Positions 1-7,683 of a DNA stretch of 14,414 nucleotides are shown here, piece by piece. Numbering within the stretch: position 1 is the stretch's first letter; each line of letters begins with the position of its first letter. Origin of the DNA: Bacillota bacterium (GTDB taxonomy: Bacteria; Bacillota; Clostridia; Acetivibrionales; DTU013); assembly GCA_023411645.1 (NCBI GenBank), contig JAEYON010000009.1, positions 1-14,414 of the forward strand, read 5' to 3'. Position numbers and translations under genes: made by a program. The notes beneath the pieces are model-generated. The model made no database searches, was not told the DNA's origin, and saw only the letters and a list, made by a program, of their open reading frames with translations.

Positions 1-11
1 GAAAGCTTCAT
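1..11 (-). CDS. 5' end of a leftward gene cut by the window edge
   Basis: Only the first codons are visible (ATG AAG CTT ..., reading leftward from position 11), so no product can be assigned. The call rests on a GGAGG ribosome binding site at 21-25, nine bases before the ATG, and on a good leftward promoter at 94-122. A second possible start is the ATG at 49-51: its frame is open for 17 codons to the edge (beginning M-D-L-Y-F-P-F-S), but its only Shine-Dalgarno-like sequence (AAAGGG) is two bases away, which is too close. I prefer the start at 11 for its better spacing. The sequence to the left of the window would settle it. Confidence 0.45.
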
Positions 12-93
12 GTTCTCTCGCCTCCACACTGAACGGAAAATATAAATCCATTTCCCTTTTTAATTCCTAGTAAATTACTCGGTTATTGAAATA

Positions 94-122
94 AGAATAG
101 CACTATACTTTGCCAATGTCAA
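94..122 (-). promoter_or_regulatory. SigA-type promoter for the leftward gene at the left edge
   Basis: Reading leftward there is a perfect -35 TTGACA (117-122), a 17-base spacer, and TATTCT (94-99, 4 of 6 matches to TATAAT). Transcription would start near 87, giving a leader of about 75 bases before the ATG at 11. No gene other than the one at the left edge is placed to use it. Confidence 0.6.
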
Positions 123-183
123 TAAAATTATTAAAGTTTATTCACTAATGTGAAAATCATGGAGTAATATTCAGAGAATATAT

Positions 184-263
184 GGGTACAGTGCAATAGC
201 GGAAACAAGAGCTTCATTCGCAAGAGCTGTATTGCGCTAAGTTTCCTTTATTGCAATGTACCC
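184..263. repeat. 80-nt nested inverted repeat downstream of the larA homologue
   Basis: The outer arms 184-198 and 249-263 pair in 14 of 15 positions (GGGTAC... with ...GTACCC). Inside them a second perfect arm pair, GGAAAC (201-206) and GTTTCC (241-246), extends the stem after a 2x2 internal loop. A smaller hairpin, CGCAA (219-223) with TTGCG (232-236), closes the tip. A 7-base direct repeat AAGAGCT lies at 207-213 and 222-228. The element sits 24 bases past the stop codon of the larA homologue. Neither strand has a T-run after the stem, so it is not a standard intrinsic terminator. It could be an mRNA 3' stabiliser, an attenuator or a small dispersed palindromic element. Confidence 0.65.
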
Positions 264-287
264 ACAATGGTGTGAACCAGTATCCAA

Positions 288-1541
288 TCATTTTTGACCT
301 ACAACAGGAAGGGTTGAACCGCCATGAGGCATTAGCAGCACGCATGCGTCGTCTCCAAGAGCGGAAAACGCGTTGGACAACGCCGCATCCATACTGTCGA
401 AGGGCTCCATATACAGCCTTTTTGACATTTCACGGGGCATGTCTGATACAATAAAGACCCGGGCTTTCTTTTCGACCAAAGCAATCGCTGCGGCCTTGTG
501 TCCTCCCAGTTCAAAATTTTCTCTGATCTTCGTGACCAGATCGTCAGGCGAGGTGGAAGTATTGATCCATCGTTCAAAAACAGATTCCCCATAACCTTCC
601 GTACAAGCAGCAAGCAGGATGATAATACCGCCGTCGCGAACAGCGTGTTTGGCATTGTCCAGGGCCTTTTGCGCCTGGTAAAGGTTAATATCCTTCGGGA
701 AGCCTCCCGGAGTTGTAATGACGATATCAGCTTTGGCAGGTATCGTCACCTTGTAGAGGCTGTCCAGGAACCTGCAGCCCTCCCTGTGAGCGTCTCTATG
801 GTGCCCGGCCACTGCTTTGATAATCGTTTTATTCTCATCCAGAACAACATTCAGTATAAAATCGATAGGTAAAAATCTTACTACCTCTTCAATGTCCTGC
901 CTTACCGGATTGTCGTTGATTGCGCCTGCTCTTGCCTCGTCCTTAACCATAGCACTGTGATTTGCCTGAATGGCAGCCCTTGTGGAGACGCCCGGCATGA
1001 TTGCCTTCGCTCCGCCACTGTAGCCGGCGAAATAGTGATATTCAATATTTCCCAGGCAAATCACTCTGTCTGCCTGCGCCACTACATCAAATATTTCTAC
1101 AGGCGTACCGCTGCTGGTAGTACCGAGCATTATGCATCTGTCAGGGTCGCTGTCTACGCAGCGGATCCTGCTGTATACATCTTCACCGACAAGATATCTT
1201 TTTTCGTCTTCCGTATGCTTCCTATGGCTGCCCAACGCAAAGACAACGACAATATCGCCATCCTTCACACCGGCTAGTGCCAGCTCGTCAAGCAGAGGCG
1301 GCAGTACGATTTTACTCGGCATGGGACGGGTGATATCACTGGTGATGATCGCGACCTTCTCCCCCGGCTTTATGATCTCTGACAGTCTTCCTGTACCAAT
1401 GGGGCTTTCAAGCGCGCGTACGACCTCGTCACGGCCTGTCAGCTCAGTTTCGACGCTGTTCTGGCTGAGCTCCGCCATAATGTTTCCGTCATTTATATCA
1501 AATTCTTTGTACTCTTTACCAAAGCCGTATTTAAAATGCAT
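288..1541 (-). CDS. larA: LarA family nickel-pincer racemase homologue (DUF2088)
   Basis: A 417-residue protein of the LarA family; the founding member interconverts L- and D-lactate with a covalently bound nickel-pincer nucleotide. The residues that hold the cofactor and catalyse in Lactiplantibacillus plantarum LarA appear in the same order and spacing here: Asp69 and Arg72 (SDITRP), His106 (GSHRKHT), His169 and Lys179 (EYHYFAGYSGGAK; the Lys is the cofactor attachment site), His195 (nickel ligand) and Tyr288/Gln289/Lys292 (NLYQAQK). Length is normal for the family. The ATG at 1541 is preceded by GAGGA at 1551-1555, which overlaps the stop codon of the upstream small membrane protein gene, so the two are probably translationally coupled. 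No larB, larC or larE cofactor genes are in the window. Many family members act on 2-hydroxy acids other than lactate, so the substrate is open; family membership is near certain. Confidence 0.9.
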   Translation of the reverse strand: MHFKYGFGKEYKEFDINDGNIMAELSQNSVETELTGRDEVVRALESPIGTGRLSEIIKPGEKVAIITSDITRPMPSKIVLPPLLDELALAGVKDGDIVVVFALGSHRKHTEDEKRYLVGEDVYSRIRCVDSDPDRCIMLGTTSSGTPVEIFDVVAQADRVICLGNIEYHYFAGYSGGAKAIMPGVSTRAAIQANHSAMVKDEARAGAINDNPVRQDIEEVVRFLPIDFILNVVLDENKTIIKAVAGHHRDAHREGCRFLDSLYKVTIPAKADIVITTPGGFPKDINLYQAQKALDNAKHAVRDGGIIILLAACTEGYGESVFERWINTSTSPDDLVTKIRENFELGGHKAAAIALVEKKARVFIVSDMPREMSKRLYMEPFDSMDAALSNAFSALGDDACVLLMPHGGSTLPVVGQK

Positions 1542-1553
1542 ACTATAATTTCC

Positions 1554-1844
1554 TCACTCATTCTTTTTTTTGACCATATCAACATTATTGTCATCAAATT
1601 CCGAATTTTCTACTGCTGGGCTGTTTGTTTCTGAGTTCTCATTTCCGTCTTTCGCTTTACCCGGTGCGTTGTTTTCCGAAGTCTCCCCCTGATCGAACAG
1701 CTTACCCTTTGAAAAGATGAACGCAAAGGCGATTATAATATATACCACCATGAAAAATTCCCAATAAACCCTAAAGACTAAAAGATTCAATAAAAGCAGT
1801 ACAAAGGCAATCAGTAGTATCCATGCAAATACTCTCTTGTTCAT
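1554..1844 (-). CDS. small membrane protein with acidic, Asn-rich cytosolic-type tail
   Basis: A 96-residue protein I do not recognise. The start is the ATG at 1844 (M-N-K-R-V-F), because AGGAGG lies at 1851-1856 six bases upstream; the frame is open 14 codons further up but has no ribosome binding site there. Residues about 5-22 and 27-44 are strongly hydrophobic, either two short membrane spans joined by a tight turn (FRVYWE) or one long hairpin. The remaining half is polar and low-complexity, rich in Glu, Asn and Ser, and ends in a basic KKK cluster. Its stop overlaps the ribosome binding site of the larA homologue and it lies 69 bases after rarA, so it is likely cotranscribed with both. 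No function can be proposed from sequence alone. Confidence 0.75.
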   Translation of the reverse strand: MNKRVFAWILLIAFVLLLLNLLVFRVYWEFFMVVYIIIAFAFIFSKGKLFDQGETSENNAPGKAKDGNENSETNSPAVENSEFDDNNVDMVKKKNE

Positions 1845-1913
1845 GCAGTTCCTCCTGTAATTTGAATATACACCGTTTTTCAGCACATATACCGTCTTAT
1901 ATATAAGCCAATA

Positions 1914-3203
1914 TCAGCTGTTTCTGAATCTTTCCAGCCATTCCTTTATCTTGTTCTCATACCCGTTTGCAGTCGGCTCATAGTATATAGTGCCTTTCAT
2001 TTCGTCGGGGAAAAACTCCTGCTTCACAATATTCCCCGGGTAATCATGGGCATATTTATAGCCTATACCATAACCTTGGTCAGACATGCCCTTTACAGGC
2101 GCATTCCTCAGATGCATCGGTACCTCTCCCGTCCGCTTCGTTTCTACATCTTGTATAGCTTTGCCAAGGGCTTTGTAACAGGAGTTGGATTTAGGGCTTG
2201 TCGCAACCATGACTGCCGCATGAGCCAGCAAGAGCCTGGCTTCAGGCATACCGATCCTGTGAATTCCCTCCGCTGCTGCAACTGCAAGCTGCAAAGCTGC
2301 GGGGTTTGCCATTCCTACGTCCTCTGAGGCACAAATAATGATACGCCTGATGAGAAATTCCGGATCCTCTCCTGCGTATAACGCACGGGCCAGATAAAAC
2401 AGCGCAGCGTCGGGATTACTGCCTCTCATTGATTTGATAAAGGCACTGATGTTATCGTAATGCGCTTCACCGGATTTGTCAAATGTAATTGCCTTGCGCT
2501 GGACACACTCCTCAATTGTTTTTACAGTAATGTGGATATGTCCGTCGCTTTCAAGATCTGATGTAACAGCGGCAAGCTCAATGGCATTGAGTGCGATACG
2601 TGCATCACCGTTTGAAACCTCCGCAAGGTATTTTATGGCATCATCGTCAACTATCAGATCATAGACACCCAACCCACGTTCTTTATCCGCCAGAGCGGCT
2701 CTGAGGATAGCTTCAATGTCATCGTTGTTGAGCGGCTTTAGCATAAATACGGAGGAACGGGAAATCAACGCTTTATTTACTTCAAAATAAGGATTTTCAG
2801 TCGTAGCGCCGATCAATACTATCGTTCCATTCTCAACAAAAGGTAGAAGAGCGTCCTGCTGAGCCTTGTTAAAGCGATGAATCTCATCGATAAAAAGCAC
2901 GGTTCTTCCGCTGGGATTTAGCATGGGATTATGTGTATCGGCTACAATCCTCTTTATATCGGCAACGCCGGCTGTCACAGCATTCAATTTTTCGAAACTG
3001 GACTTTGTTGTCGCAGCTATTATCCTGGCAAGTGAAGTCTTCCCCGTACCTGGAGGGCCATAGAGAATGATGGACGATATCCGATCAGCCTTTATCATCC
3101 TATACAGCATTTTGCCTTTACCTGTTATATGCTCCTGGCCAACAAATTCTTCTATTGTTCTGGGACTCATCCGATATGCCAGCGGCTCTTTTTTATCAGG
3201 CAT
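1914..3203 (-). CDS. rarA: replication-associated recombination protein A (RarA/MgsA), AAA+ ATPase
   Basis: A 429-residue clamp-loader-like AAA+ ATPase of the RarA/MgsA/WRNIP1 family, which acts at stalled replication forks. Visible motifs in order: Walker A GPPGTGKT (49-56), Walker B LFIDEIH (103-109) followed by the family-typical RFNKAQQD, sensor 1 GATTEN (132-137), and an SRS arginine-finger region (148-150). The C-terminal half carries the family's tetramerisation region, including the RGSNPDAALFYLAR stretch and HLRNAP near the end. Length is typical. The start is ATG at 3203 with GGAGGAA at 3206-3212, close to the ATG. It lies 46 bases downstream of glyA on the same strand with no obvious promoter in between, so read-through from glyA is likely. 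Nothing is missing or broken. Confidence 0.96.
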   Translation of the reverse strand: MPDKKEPLAYRMSPRTIEEFVGQEHITGKGKMLYRMIKADRISSIILYGPPGTGKTSLARIIAATTKSSFEKLNAVTAGVADIKRIVADTHNPMLNPSGRTVLFIDEIHRFNKAQQDALLPFVENGTIVLIGATTENPYFEVNKALISRSSVFMLKPLNNDDIEAILRAALADKERGLGVYDLIVDDDAIKYLAEVSNGDARIALNAIELAAVTSDLESDGHIHITVKTIEECVQRKAITFDKSGEAHYDNISAFIKSMRGSNPDAALFYLARALYAGEDPEFLIRRIIICASEDVGMANPAALQLAVAAAEGIHRIGMPEARLLLAHAAVMVATSPKSNSCYKALGKAIQDVETKRTGEVPMHLRNAPVKGMSDQGYGIGYKYAHDYPGNIVKQEFFPDEMKGTIYYEPTANGYENKIKEWLERFRNS

Positions 3204-3249
3204 AATTCCTCCAATAGCGTTTACACATTACCCCCATTTTGCACAAACA

Positions 3250-4488
3250 TCATACATAGAGAGGATGTTTATCGCAAAGCTGTGCAACACGTCTCCTGAC
3301 TTCATCCTTTGAATTTTCAAAATCGGTGATCGTCAGTTTGATCAGTCTTGCGATTTCTTTCATATCCTCCTGCTTCATACCTCTAGTGGTGACAGCGGGG
3401 GTACCGATCCTGATTCCGCTGGTGGTAAAGGGCCCAAGCTTGTCAAACGGTACAGTGTTCTTGTTCACAGTAATGCATACGTCGTCGAGCATCTGCTGAG
3501 CGTTTTTGCCGGTAACACCGAAGTTCGACAAATCGACGAGCATCAGATGGTTGTCGGTTCCGCCAGATACCAAATGGAAGCCTTCATTGATCAACTCTTG
3601 AGAAAGAGCCTTTGCATTATTTAGTATCTGCTGCTGATAAAGCTTGAAATCGTCCGTCATGACCTGCTTGAAGCTAACGGCTTTTGCCGCTATTACATGC
3701 ATCAGCGGGCCGCCCTGTGTGCCCGGGAATACTGCGGAGTCGATAGCCTTGGCGTGTTCAGCCTTGCAAAGGATCATACCGCCTCTCGGTCCTCTCAATG
3801 TTTTGTGTGTGGTAGTGGTCACAAAATCAGCATGAGGTACGGGGCTTGGATGGAGCCCGGTGGCAACCAGACCTGCAATATGAGCCATGTCAACCATTAA
3901 ATACGCGCCGACTTCCTTTGCGATCTCGCTAAAGGCCTTAAAATCTATGATCCTTGGATATGCACTGGCGCCGCTGACGATAATCTTCGGCTTCACTTCA
4001 CGCGCTTTGCGAAGCAGAGCTTCGTAATCAATAGTCCCTGTGTCTTCTTTGACTTCATAAAATTCTGATTTGTAATATTTACCCGAGATATTCTTTTTCA
4101 TTCCATGACTAAGGTGTCCGCCATGGGACAGGTCCATTCCAAGAATGGTATCTCCCGGATCAAGCATAGCAAAATAGACAGCGGAGTTGGCCTGTGCGCC
4201 TGAATGGGGCTGGACATTGGCGTGATCTGCCCCGAATATTTCTTTTGCCCGGTCTATTGCGAGCTGTTCAACGACGTCTACATATTCACATCCGCCGTAA
4301 TAGCGTTTTCCGGGATATCCCTCGGCATATTTATTGGTCAGAGGGGTTCCAAGTGCTTGCAGGACTGCCTCATCCACAAAATTTTCCGAAGCGATCAGTT
4401 CAATTTTGTTCCTTTGCCTGTTGACTTCATTCTCTATAGCTTCTGCGACAACAGGGTCTACCTTTAATATCTTATCAAGCTGATACAT
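3250..4488 (-). CDS. glyA: serine hydroxymethyltransferase
   Basis: A 412-residue PLP enzyme that converts serine and tetrahydrofolate to glycine and 5,10-methylenetetrahydrofolate, a cytosolic source of one-carbon units. Diagnostic stretches include LIASENF (31-37), the YAEGYPGKRYYGGCE region (54-68), Asp200/His203 (VDMAHIAGL), the PLP-lysine motif TTTTHKTLRGPRGG with Lys229 as the Schiff-base residue, and the FPGTQGGP loop. Length matches bacterial GlyA. The ATG at 4488 is preceded by GGAGG at 4496-4500 with seven bases between. It follows the HypE-like gene by 36 bases; a possible private promoter lies in the end of that gene (4524-4553). RarA follows. Identification is essentially certain. 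Confidence 0.98.
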   Translation of the reverse strand: MYQLDKILKVDPVVAEAIENEVNRQRNKIELIASENFVDEAVLQALGTPLTNKYAEGYPGKRYYGGCEYVDVVEQLAIDRAKEIFGADHANVQPHSGAQANSAVYFAMLDPGDTILGMDLSHGGHLSHGMKKNISGKYYKSEFYEVKEDTGTIDYEALLRKAREVKPKIIVSGASAYPRIIDFKAFSEIAKEVGAYLMVDMAHIAGLVATGLHPSPVPHADFVTTTTHKTLRGPRGGMILCKAEHAKAIDSAVFPGTQGGPLMHVIAAKAVSFKQVMTDDFKLYQQQILNNAKALSQELINEGFHLVSGGTDNHLMLVDLSNFGVTGKNAQQMLDDVCITVNKNTVPFDKLGPFTTSGIRIGTPAVTTRGMKQEDMKEIARLIKLTITDFENSKDEVRRRVAQLCDKHPLYV

Positions 4489-4523
4489 TTTTCTACCTCC
4501 ACAGTTTTATCTTTTTATGTAAT

Positions 4524-4553
4524 GTTATATTAAAACCTTATACAATTCGTCAG
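4524..4553 (-). promoter_or_regulatory. possible internal promoter for glyA
   Basis: Reading leftward: CTGACG (4548-4553, 4 of 6 matches to TTGACA), an 18-base spacer, and TATAAC (4524-4529, 5 of 6 matches to TATAAT). A start near 4517 would leave a leader of about 28 bases to the glyA ATG. The element lies inside the last codons of the preceding gene in an AT-rich stretch, so a chance match is possible. Confidence 0.35.
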
Positions 4554-5508
4554 TACCTGGCGGCAAAATCGGCACAATACCCTGTGCGGTTACCATGACT
4601 CTGCTGCCTGACCCACTCAATCTGCCAATAACAGCGGCATCAATTCCCTCGGCGTTCAGGTGTCTGACAAGCCCATCTCCATCCGCAGCGGCAATCAGCA
4701 TGCATCCGCTGGAAATCAGTCTTAGGGGATCAATATTATAGTATTCGCAGATTCTTCCGGTGGTCATTTGAACCGGAATCTGCTCCGCAAATAATTCAGC
4801 ACCATTCCCCGATGCTTCGCAAATTTCCCAGACAGCTCCCAAAATTCCGCCCTCTGTGACATCGTGCATTGCATTTACCCCGAAACGGGCTGCTGAAAGT
4901 CCTTCCTTGACGACGCTCAGATGATCCATAAAAGACTTTGCTTCCTCCACGGCATCCTTTCCAATGATTCGGGCAAGCTCACATTCTTTTTCATGGGCAA
5001 TGATTGCAGCTCCCTCTAGGCCGGCATGTTTAGTCATGACAATGGCATCTCCCGCTTTGGCATGTGAAGCGATGATCAGCTTGTCCGAGAGGCAGCGGCC
5101 GATCGCGGTGCAGGAAATGACGAAACGAGATACTGCGGTGGTAATTTCAGTATGCCCTCCCAGCAGATCCACATTAAGAGCAGCGGCGGCTCCTGCAAGT
5201 TGATCCATAATCATAGCCAATTCGTTCTCCGTAGTACCAGGCGGGCAAAGAATCGTTGTCATGAGTCCGAGTGGCTCAACTCCGCAGGAGGCGATATCAT
5301 TACAGTTGATATGTACGGCCAGTCTTCCGATCTCCCTGGCGGTGCCGGTGATTGGATCACTGGAGAGCACACAGGCGTAATTGTCAAAGCTGACCGCGGC
5401 GCAATCCTTACCGATTCCCGGGCGAATTATCACTTCGCTGCGGTTATTTTGAATTTTATTAAAAACTAATTTTTCTAATAAGCTATTTGGCAGCTTTCCT
5501 ATTTTCAT
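4525..5508 (-). CDS. AIR synthase-related protein (HypE/PurM/SelD/ThiL superfamily)
   Basis: A 327-residue protein with the two-domain PurM/HypE/ThiL/SelD fold, whose members bind ATP and activate a small-molecule or carbamoyl substrate. The N-terminal half shows the nucleotide and metal-binding pattern: GIGKDCAA (31-38), SSDPITG (49-55), HINCNDIASCGVEP with Asn70-Asp71, and LLGGHTEI (115-122). The second half has MHDVTEGG and a Gly-rich tail typical of the AIRS_C domain. It most resembles HypE-type hydrogenase maturation factors, but it lacks the C-terminal PRIC-type cysteine that HypE needs as carbamoyl/cyano carrier; it ends ...DELYKVLI. No hydrogenase or hyp genes are nearby. The start is ATG at 5508 with GGAGG at 5514-5518, overlapping the end region of the DUF2225 gene 11 bases upstream. 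The true substrate is unknown. Confidence 0.85.
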   Translation of the reverse strand: MKIGKLPNSLLEKLVFNKIQNNRSEVIIRPGIGKDCAAVSFDNYACVLSSDPITGTAREIGRLAVHINCNDIASCGVEPLGLMTTILCPPGTTENELAMIMDQLAGAAAALNVDLLGGHTEITTAVSRFVISCTAIGRCLSDKLIIASHAKAGDAIVMTKHAGLEGAAIIAHEKECELARIIGKDAVEEAKSFMDHLSVVKEGLSAARFGVNAMHDVTEGGILGAVWEICEASGNGAELFAEQIPVQMTTGRICEYYNIDPLRLISSGCMLIAAADGDGLVRHLNAEGIDAAVIGRLSGSGSRVMVTAQGIVPILPPGTDELYKVLI

Positions 5509-5519
5509 TGATGCCTCCG

Positions 5520-6188
5520 CTATTTGAGCTTCTCTTTTACCAGTTGGAACTGATCCCTTGCAGCTTCAATCAAGGCTGGATTTTTACGGGCTTCAGGGGA
5601 ACTAATGAGCCGGCTGAACCATTTTACTGAGTCTTCGTAGTTCTCGATTCTGAAGTTGAGCTCCGCTATCATATATATACAAGTGTTTTCGTCCAGCTTG
5701 TCCGCCGGGAATCTTTCCTTCTCAAATGTTTCTGTATAATATTTTAATGCGAATTTAATAAATTCATTCTCACGCTCGTCCTTTTTAAAGCGATAAAGCC
5801 AGGCTATTCGCATACATACCTTCGCCAGCTCACTTGCCTTCACTCCACGGACCTGATGATTGAGCAGCACTAGCTTAAAGGCCTCAATAGCTGTGTCTAT
5901 AGAACGTTCTCCTTCAAAGCTTCGCTGTTTCCACTTCGGGGTTATGGTTTTCTTTATGAGATCAGCTTCTTTATAAGATATATCGAGAAATTTGTCTGCC
6001 TGTGCAGCATAGCCGCAGTAATCACATACCCATGCATCATAATAAAGCGGATTGATCCCCACATAATGTACGCAAAAATCAGAATCTCTCTTATCAACCT
6101 TGCAACCGCGCGCTTTCACCTTTGTCGCACTGAATTTTCGCCTGCAGACCGGACATTCTATTTCTTTTAAATATAAGTATTCGTCCAT
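5520..6188 (-). CDS. DUF2225 family protein with paired CxxC zinc-ribbon-like motifs
   Basis: A 222-residue cytosolic protein of the DUF2225 family, common in Clostridia and of unknown function. Two CxxC pairs, CPVC (12-15) and CDYC (55-58, in the VCDYCGYAA motif), with further cysteines at 29 and 39, suggest a metal-binding N-terminal domain. The DSDFC..Y....PLYYDAWVC pattern is characteristic of the family. The rest is helical and TPR-like (for example AFKLVLLNH, AELNFRIENYEDSVKWFSRLI). The chosen start is ATG at 6188, which has GGAGGGG at 6193-6199 directly upstream; an ATG at 6209 in the same frame has no ribosome binding site. A five-unit ATAG repeat lies just before the leader (6213-6232). 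The next gene, HypE-like, starts 11 bases downstream, so they are probably cotranscribed. Confidence 0.88.
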   Translation of the reverse strand: MDEYLYLKEIECPVCRRKFSATKVKARGCKVDKRDSDFCVHYVGINPLYYDAWVCDYCGYAAQADKFLDISYKEADLIKKTITPKWKQRSFEGERSIDTAIEAFKLVLLNHQVRGVKASELAKVCMRIAWLYRFKKDERENEFIKFALKYYTETFEKERFPADKLDENTCIYMIAELNFRIENYEDSVKWFSRLISSPEARKNPALIEAARDQFQLVKEKLK

Positions 6189-6212
6189 CTGGCCCCTCCG
6201 GTAAAGCATTCT

Positions 6213-6232
6213 CTATCTATCTATCTATCTAT
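6213..6232. repeat. tetranucleotide microsatellite, (CTAT)5 / (ATAG)5
   Basis: Five perfect CTAT units on the plus strand (ATAG in the direction of the DUF2225 gene), followed by AAAA. The tract lies 25 bases upstream of the DUF2225 start codon, outside the coding frame, in the 100-base gap after the VanW-family gene. Such tracts change length by replication slippage. Here a change would alter the leader or promoter spacing rather than the reading frame. Confidence 0.8.
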
Positions 6233-6288
6233 AAAATACATTAGCATATAAATTTCTATGGAGCATCATCGCCAAAACTGCTGATTGT

Positions 6289-7683
6289 TCACTGCAATTC
6301 TGCCGAAGCCTGGTACATCTGGTACAAATCACTGCTTACCTTTATCTTGCCCTGTATAGGCCTGTAGTAATCCTCTGTCAGCTTTTTTCTCCATTGCAGC
6401 GTTTCACCTTTGTAAGCTTCTCTATAAAGAATTACTCGCAATCCCTTTTGTGCTTTTCGTTCAACTATCCTCTGACCAGCCTGTAATGAAGCATCCATAA
6501 TAATCATATCAGGTTTTGGTTGGTAAACTCCAATGGTTTCTGTTCTAAGCTTGAACGTAAGTCCATCGTCTCTCTGTTTGCCAAGGATGCTGATACTCAA
6601 CTTATTACCTGTCACCACTGCATTTAGAGAGATCGGATAAGCCAGGTTATTCACAAACCTGAAATCAATAGAGTCCTCCGTAATGGTGGCATCCCTGCCG
6701 GGACTGATGTAGCTGAGCGGCATTGAATGGTGTTCGCGCTCAATTACATCCAATCCTGCCAATAGTACTGTATTATACAGTGTGGAGGAAACCTGACAGA
6801 CTCCTCCTCCTGTTCCGGGGACCAGTTCATTCTTGAAAATAATCGGAGCCTCTTTATATCCGTTTTCATGAGTTCTTGGTCCCAATGTCGTATTCATCGA
6901 AAATGCTTCGCCCGGCAGAATTATTTTGTTGTTAATCCTGCTGCATGCCAGTTTTATATTATCAGTGCGATTAGTATCGCTTTTATTGAACCGGGTACTG
7001 TACTCAGAGATAATTCGATCTATCACCTTTATCTCGTCGTATACTATTTTTGGTCTTTTTTCCTCCACCAATAGCGTAATATTGTCAAAATCTCTCTTTA
7101 TTAATTGATTTTCTACTAATTCGATGTTTCTGTCAACATCAAGATTTCTATATAAACTCTCTTTCTTAAATGAAATCTTCCCATTTGCATAAGAGATTTC
7201 GGCGTTTTTGGGAGTAGAGTCGCATTCCTTCTTTATATTTTCAAGAATTGCTCTTAATTTTTCCCTGTCAAAGCTCTCTTCCAATTCAAGCTGCTGACCT
7301 TTCAGGTACAACTGGACGGAGCTTTTAATCTTTCCGAATATATTGCCAGACCTTCCAATAGAATAAGCGTGTGCGACTGCATTGTCCACCAGAAATCTAT
7401 AATCGATTTCCTGAAGCTTCACATCCCATGTTCGATTTCCATAGGAAAAGGCGATGCTTTCTGCAGAATAAATGCGAGAAATATCCTCAGCAACCCTGCT
7501 TTGTGCATCCTGTACCGATAACCACGATACATCTGTTTGCTCGATGGATATTCCTTTACGGATAGTATCCCCTGTGAATATCTTAGAAAGTATCAGCAAG
7601 GCTGCACCGGCAACGACAAGTACAATGATGATTGCTGACACTATTCTCGTAGCAGTCTTTCTATAAGCTTCTGACATTGACAC
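6289..7683 (-). CDS. membrane-anchored VanW family protein with G5-like C-terminal domain
   Basis: A 464-residue exported protein. Residues about 13-36 form one N-terminal membrane anchor with Arg/Lys before it, so the bulk lies outside the cell. Residues 40-225 resemble the putative peptidoglycan-binding repeats that usually precede VanW. The VanW domain runs from about 235 to 365, with PGEAFSMN (257-264), the GGGVCQVSSTLYN core (292-304) and EREHHSMPLSYISPGRDAT. The last 85 residues (IGVYQPKP..., QKGLRVILYRE) look like a G5 domain. The exact function of VanW proteins is unknown; a cell-wall role is usual inference, and this does not imply vancomycin resistance. Start: GTG at 7683 with AAAGG six bases away, or ATG at 7677 two codons later with 12-base spacing; I take the GTG. 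It lies 87 bases after thiI. Confidence 0.88.
   Translation of the reverse strand: MSMSEAYRKTATRIVSAIIIVLVVAGAALLILSKIFTGDTIRKGISIEQTDVSWLSVQDAQSRVAEDISRIYSAESIAFSYGNRTWDVKLQEIDYRFLVDNAVAHAYSIGRSGNIFGKIKSSVQLYLKGQQLELEESFDREKLRAILENIKKECDSTPKNAEISYANGKISFKKESLYRNLDVDRNIELVENQLIKRDFDNITLLVEEKRPKIVYDEIKVIDRIISEYSTRFNKSDTNRTDNIKLACSRINNKIILPGEAFSMNTTLGPRTHENGYKEAPIIFKNELVPGTGGGVCQVSSTLYNTVLLAGLDVIEREHHSMPLSYISPGRDATITEDSIDFRFVNNLAYPISLNAVVTGNKLSISILGKQRDDGLTFKLRTETIGVYQPKPDMIIMDASLQAGQRIVERKAQKGLRVILYREAYKGETLQWRKKLTEDYYRPIQGKIKVSSDLYQMYQASAELQ

Noticed and set aside
184..263. Integron attC site or T-box leader
   Set aside because: The arms lack the GTTRRRY/RYYYAAC core pairs of attC sites, and there is no T-box sequence or following aminoacyl-tRNA synthetase or amino-acid gene.
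251..454. Rightward open frame opposite the 3' end of the larA homologue
   Set aside because: Antisense to a well supported gene; begins inside the inverted repeat arm and shows no Shine-Dalgarno sequence.
332..655. Leftward open frame of 107 codons inside the larA homologue
   Set aside because: It overlaps a gene whose product has every family motif in another frame; no ribosome binding site and no recognisable protein pattern.
1896..1907. Perfect 12-bp palindrome CTTATATATAAG after rarA
   Set aside because: Very AT-rich alternating sequence, likely by chance; no promoter of good spacing could be tied to it.
6289..7683. Vancomycin resistance gene
   Set aside because: VanW domains are widespread in Clostridia; no vanH, vanA/B, vanX or VanRS genes are present, so resistance is not supported.
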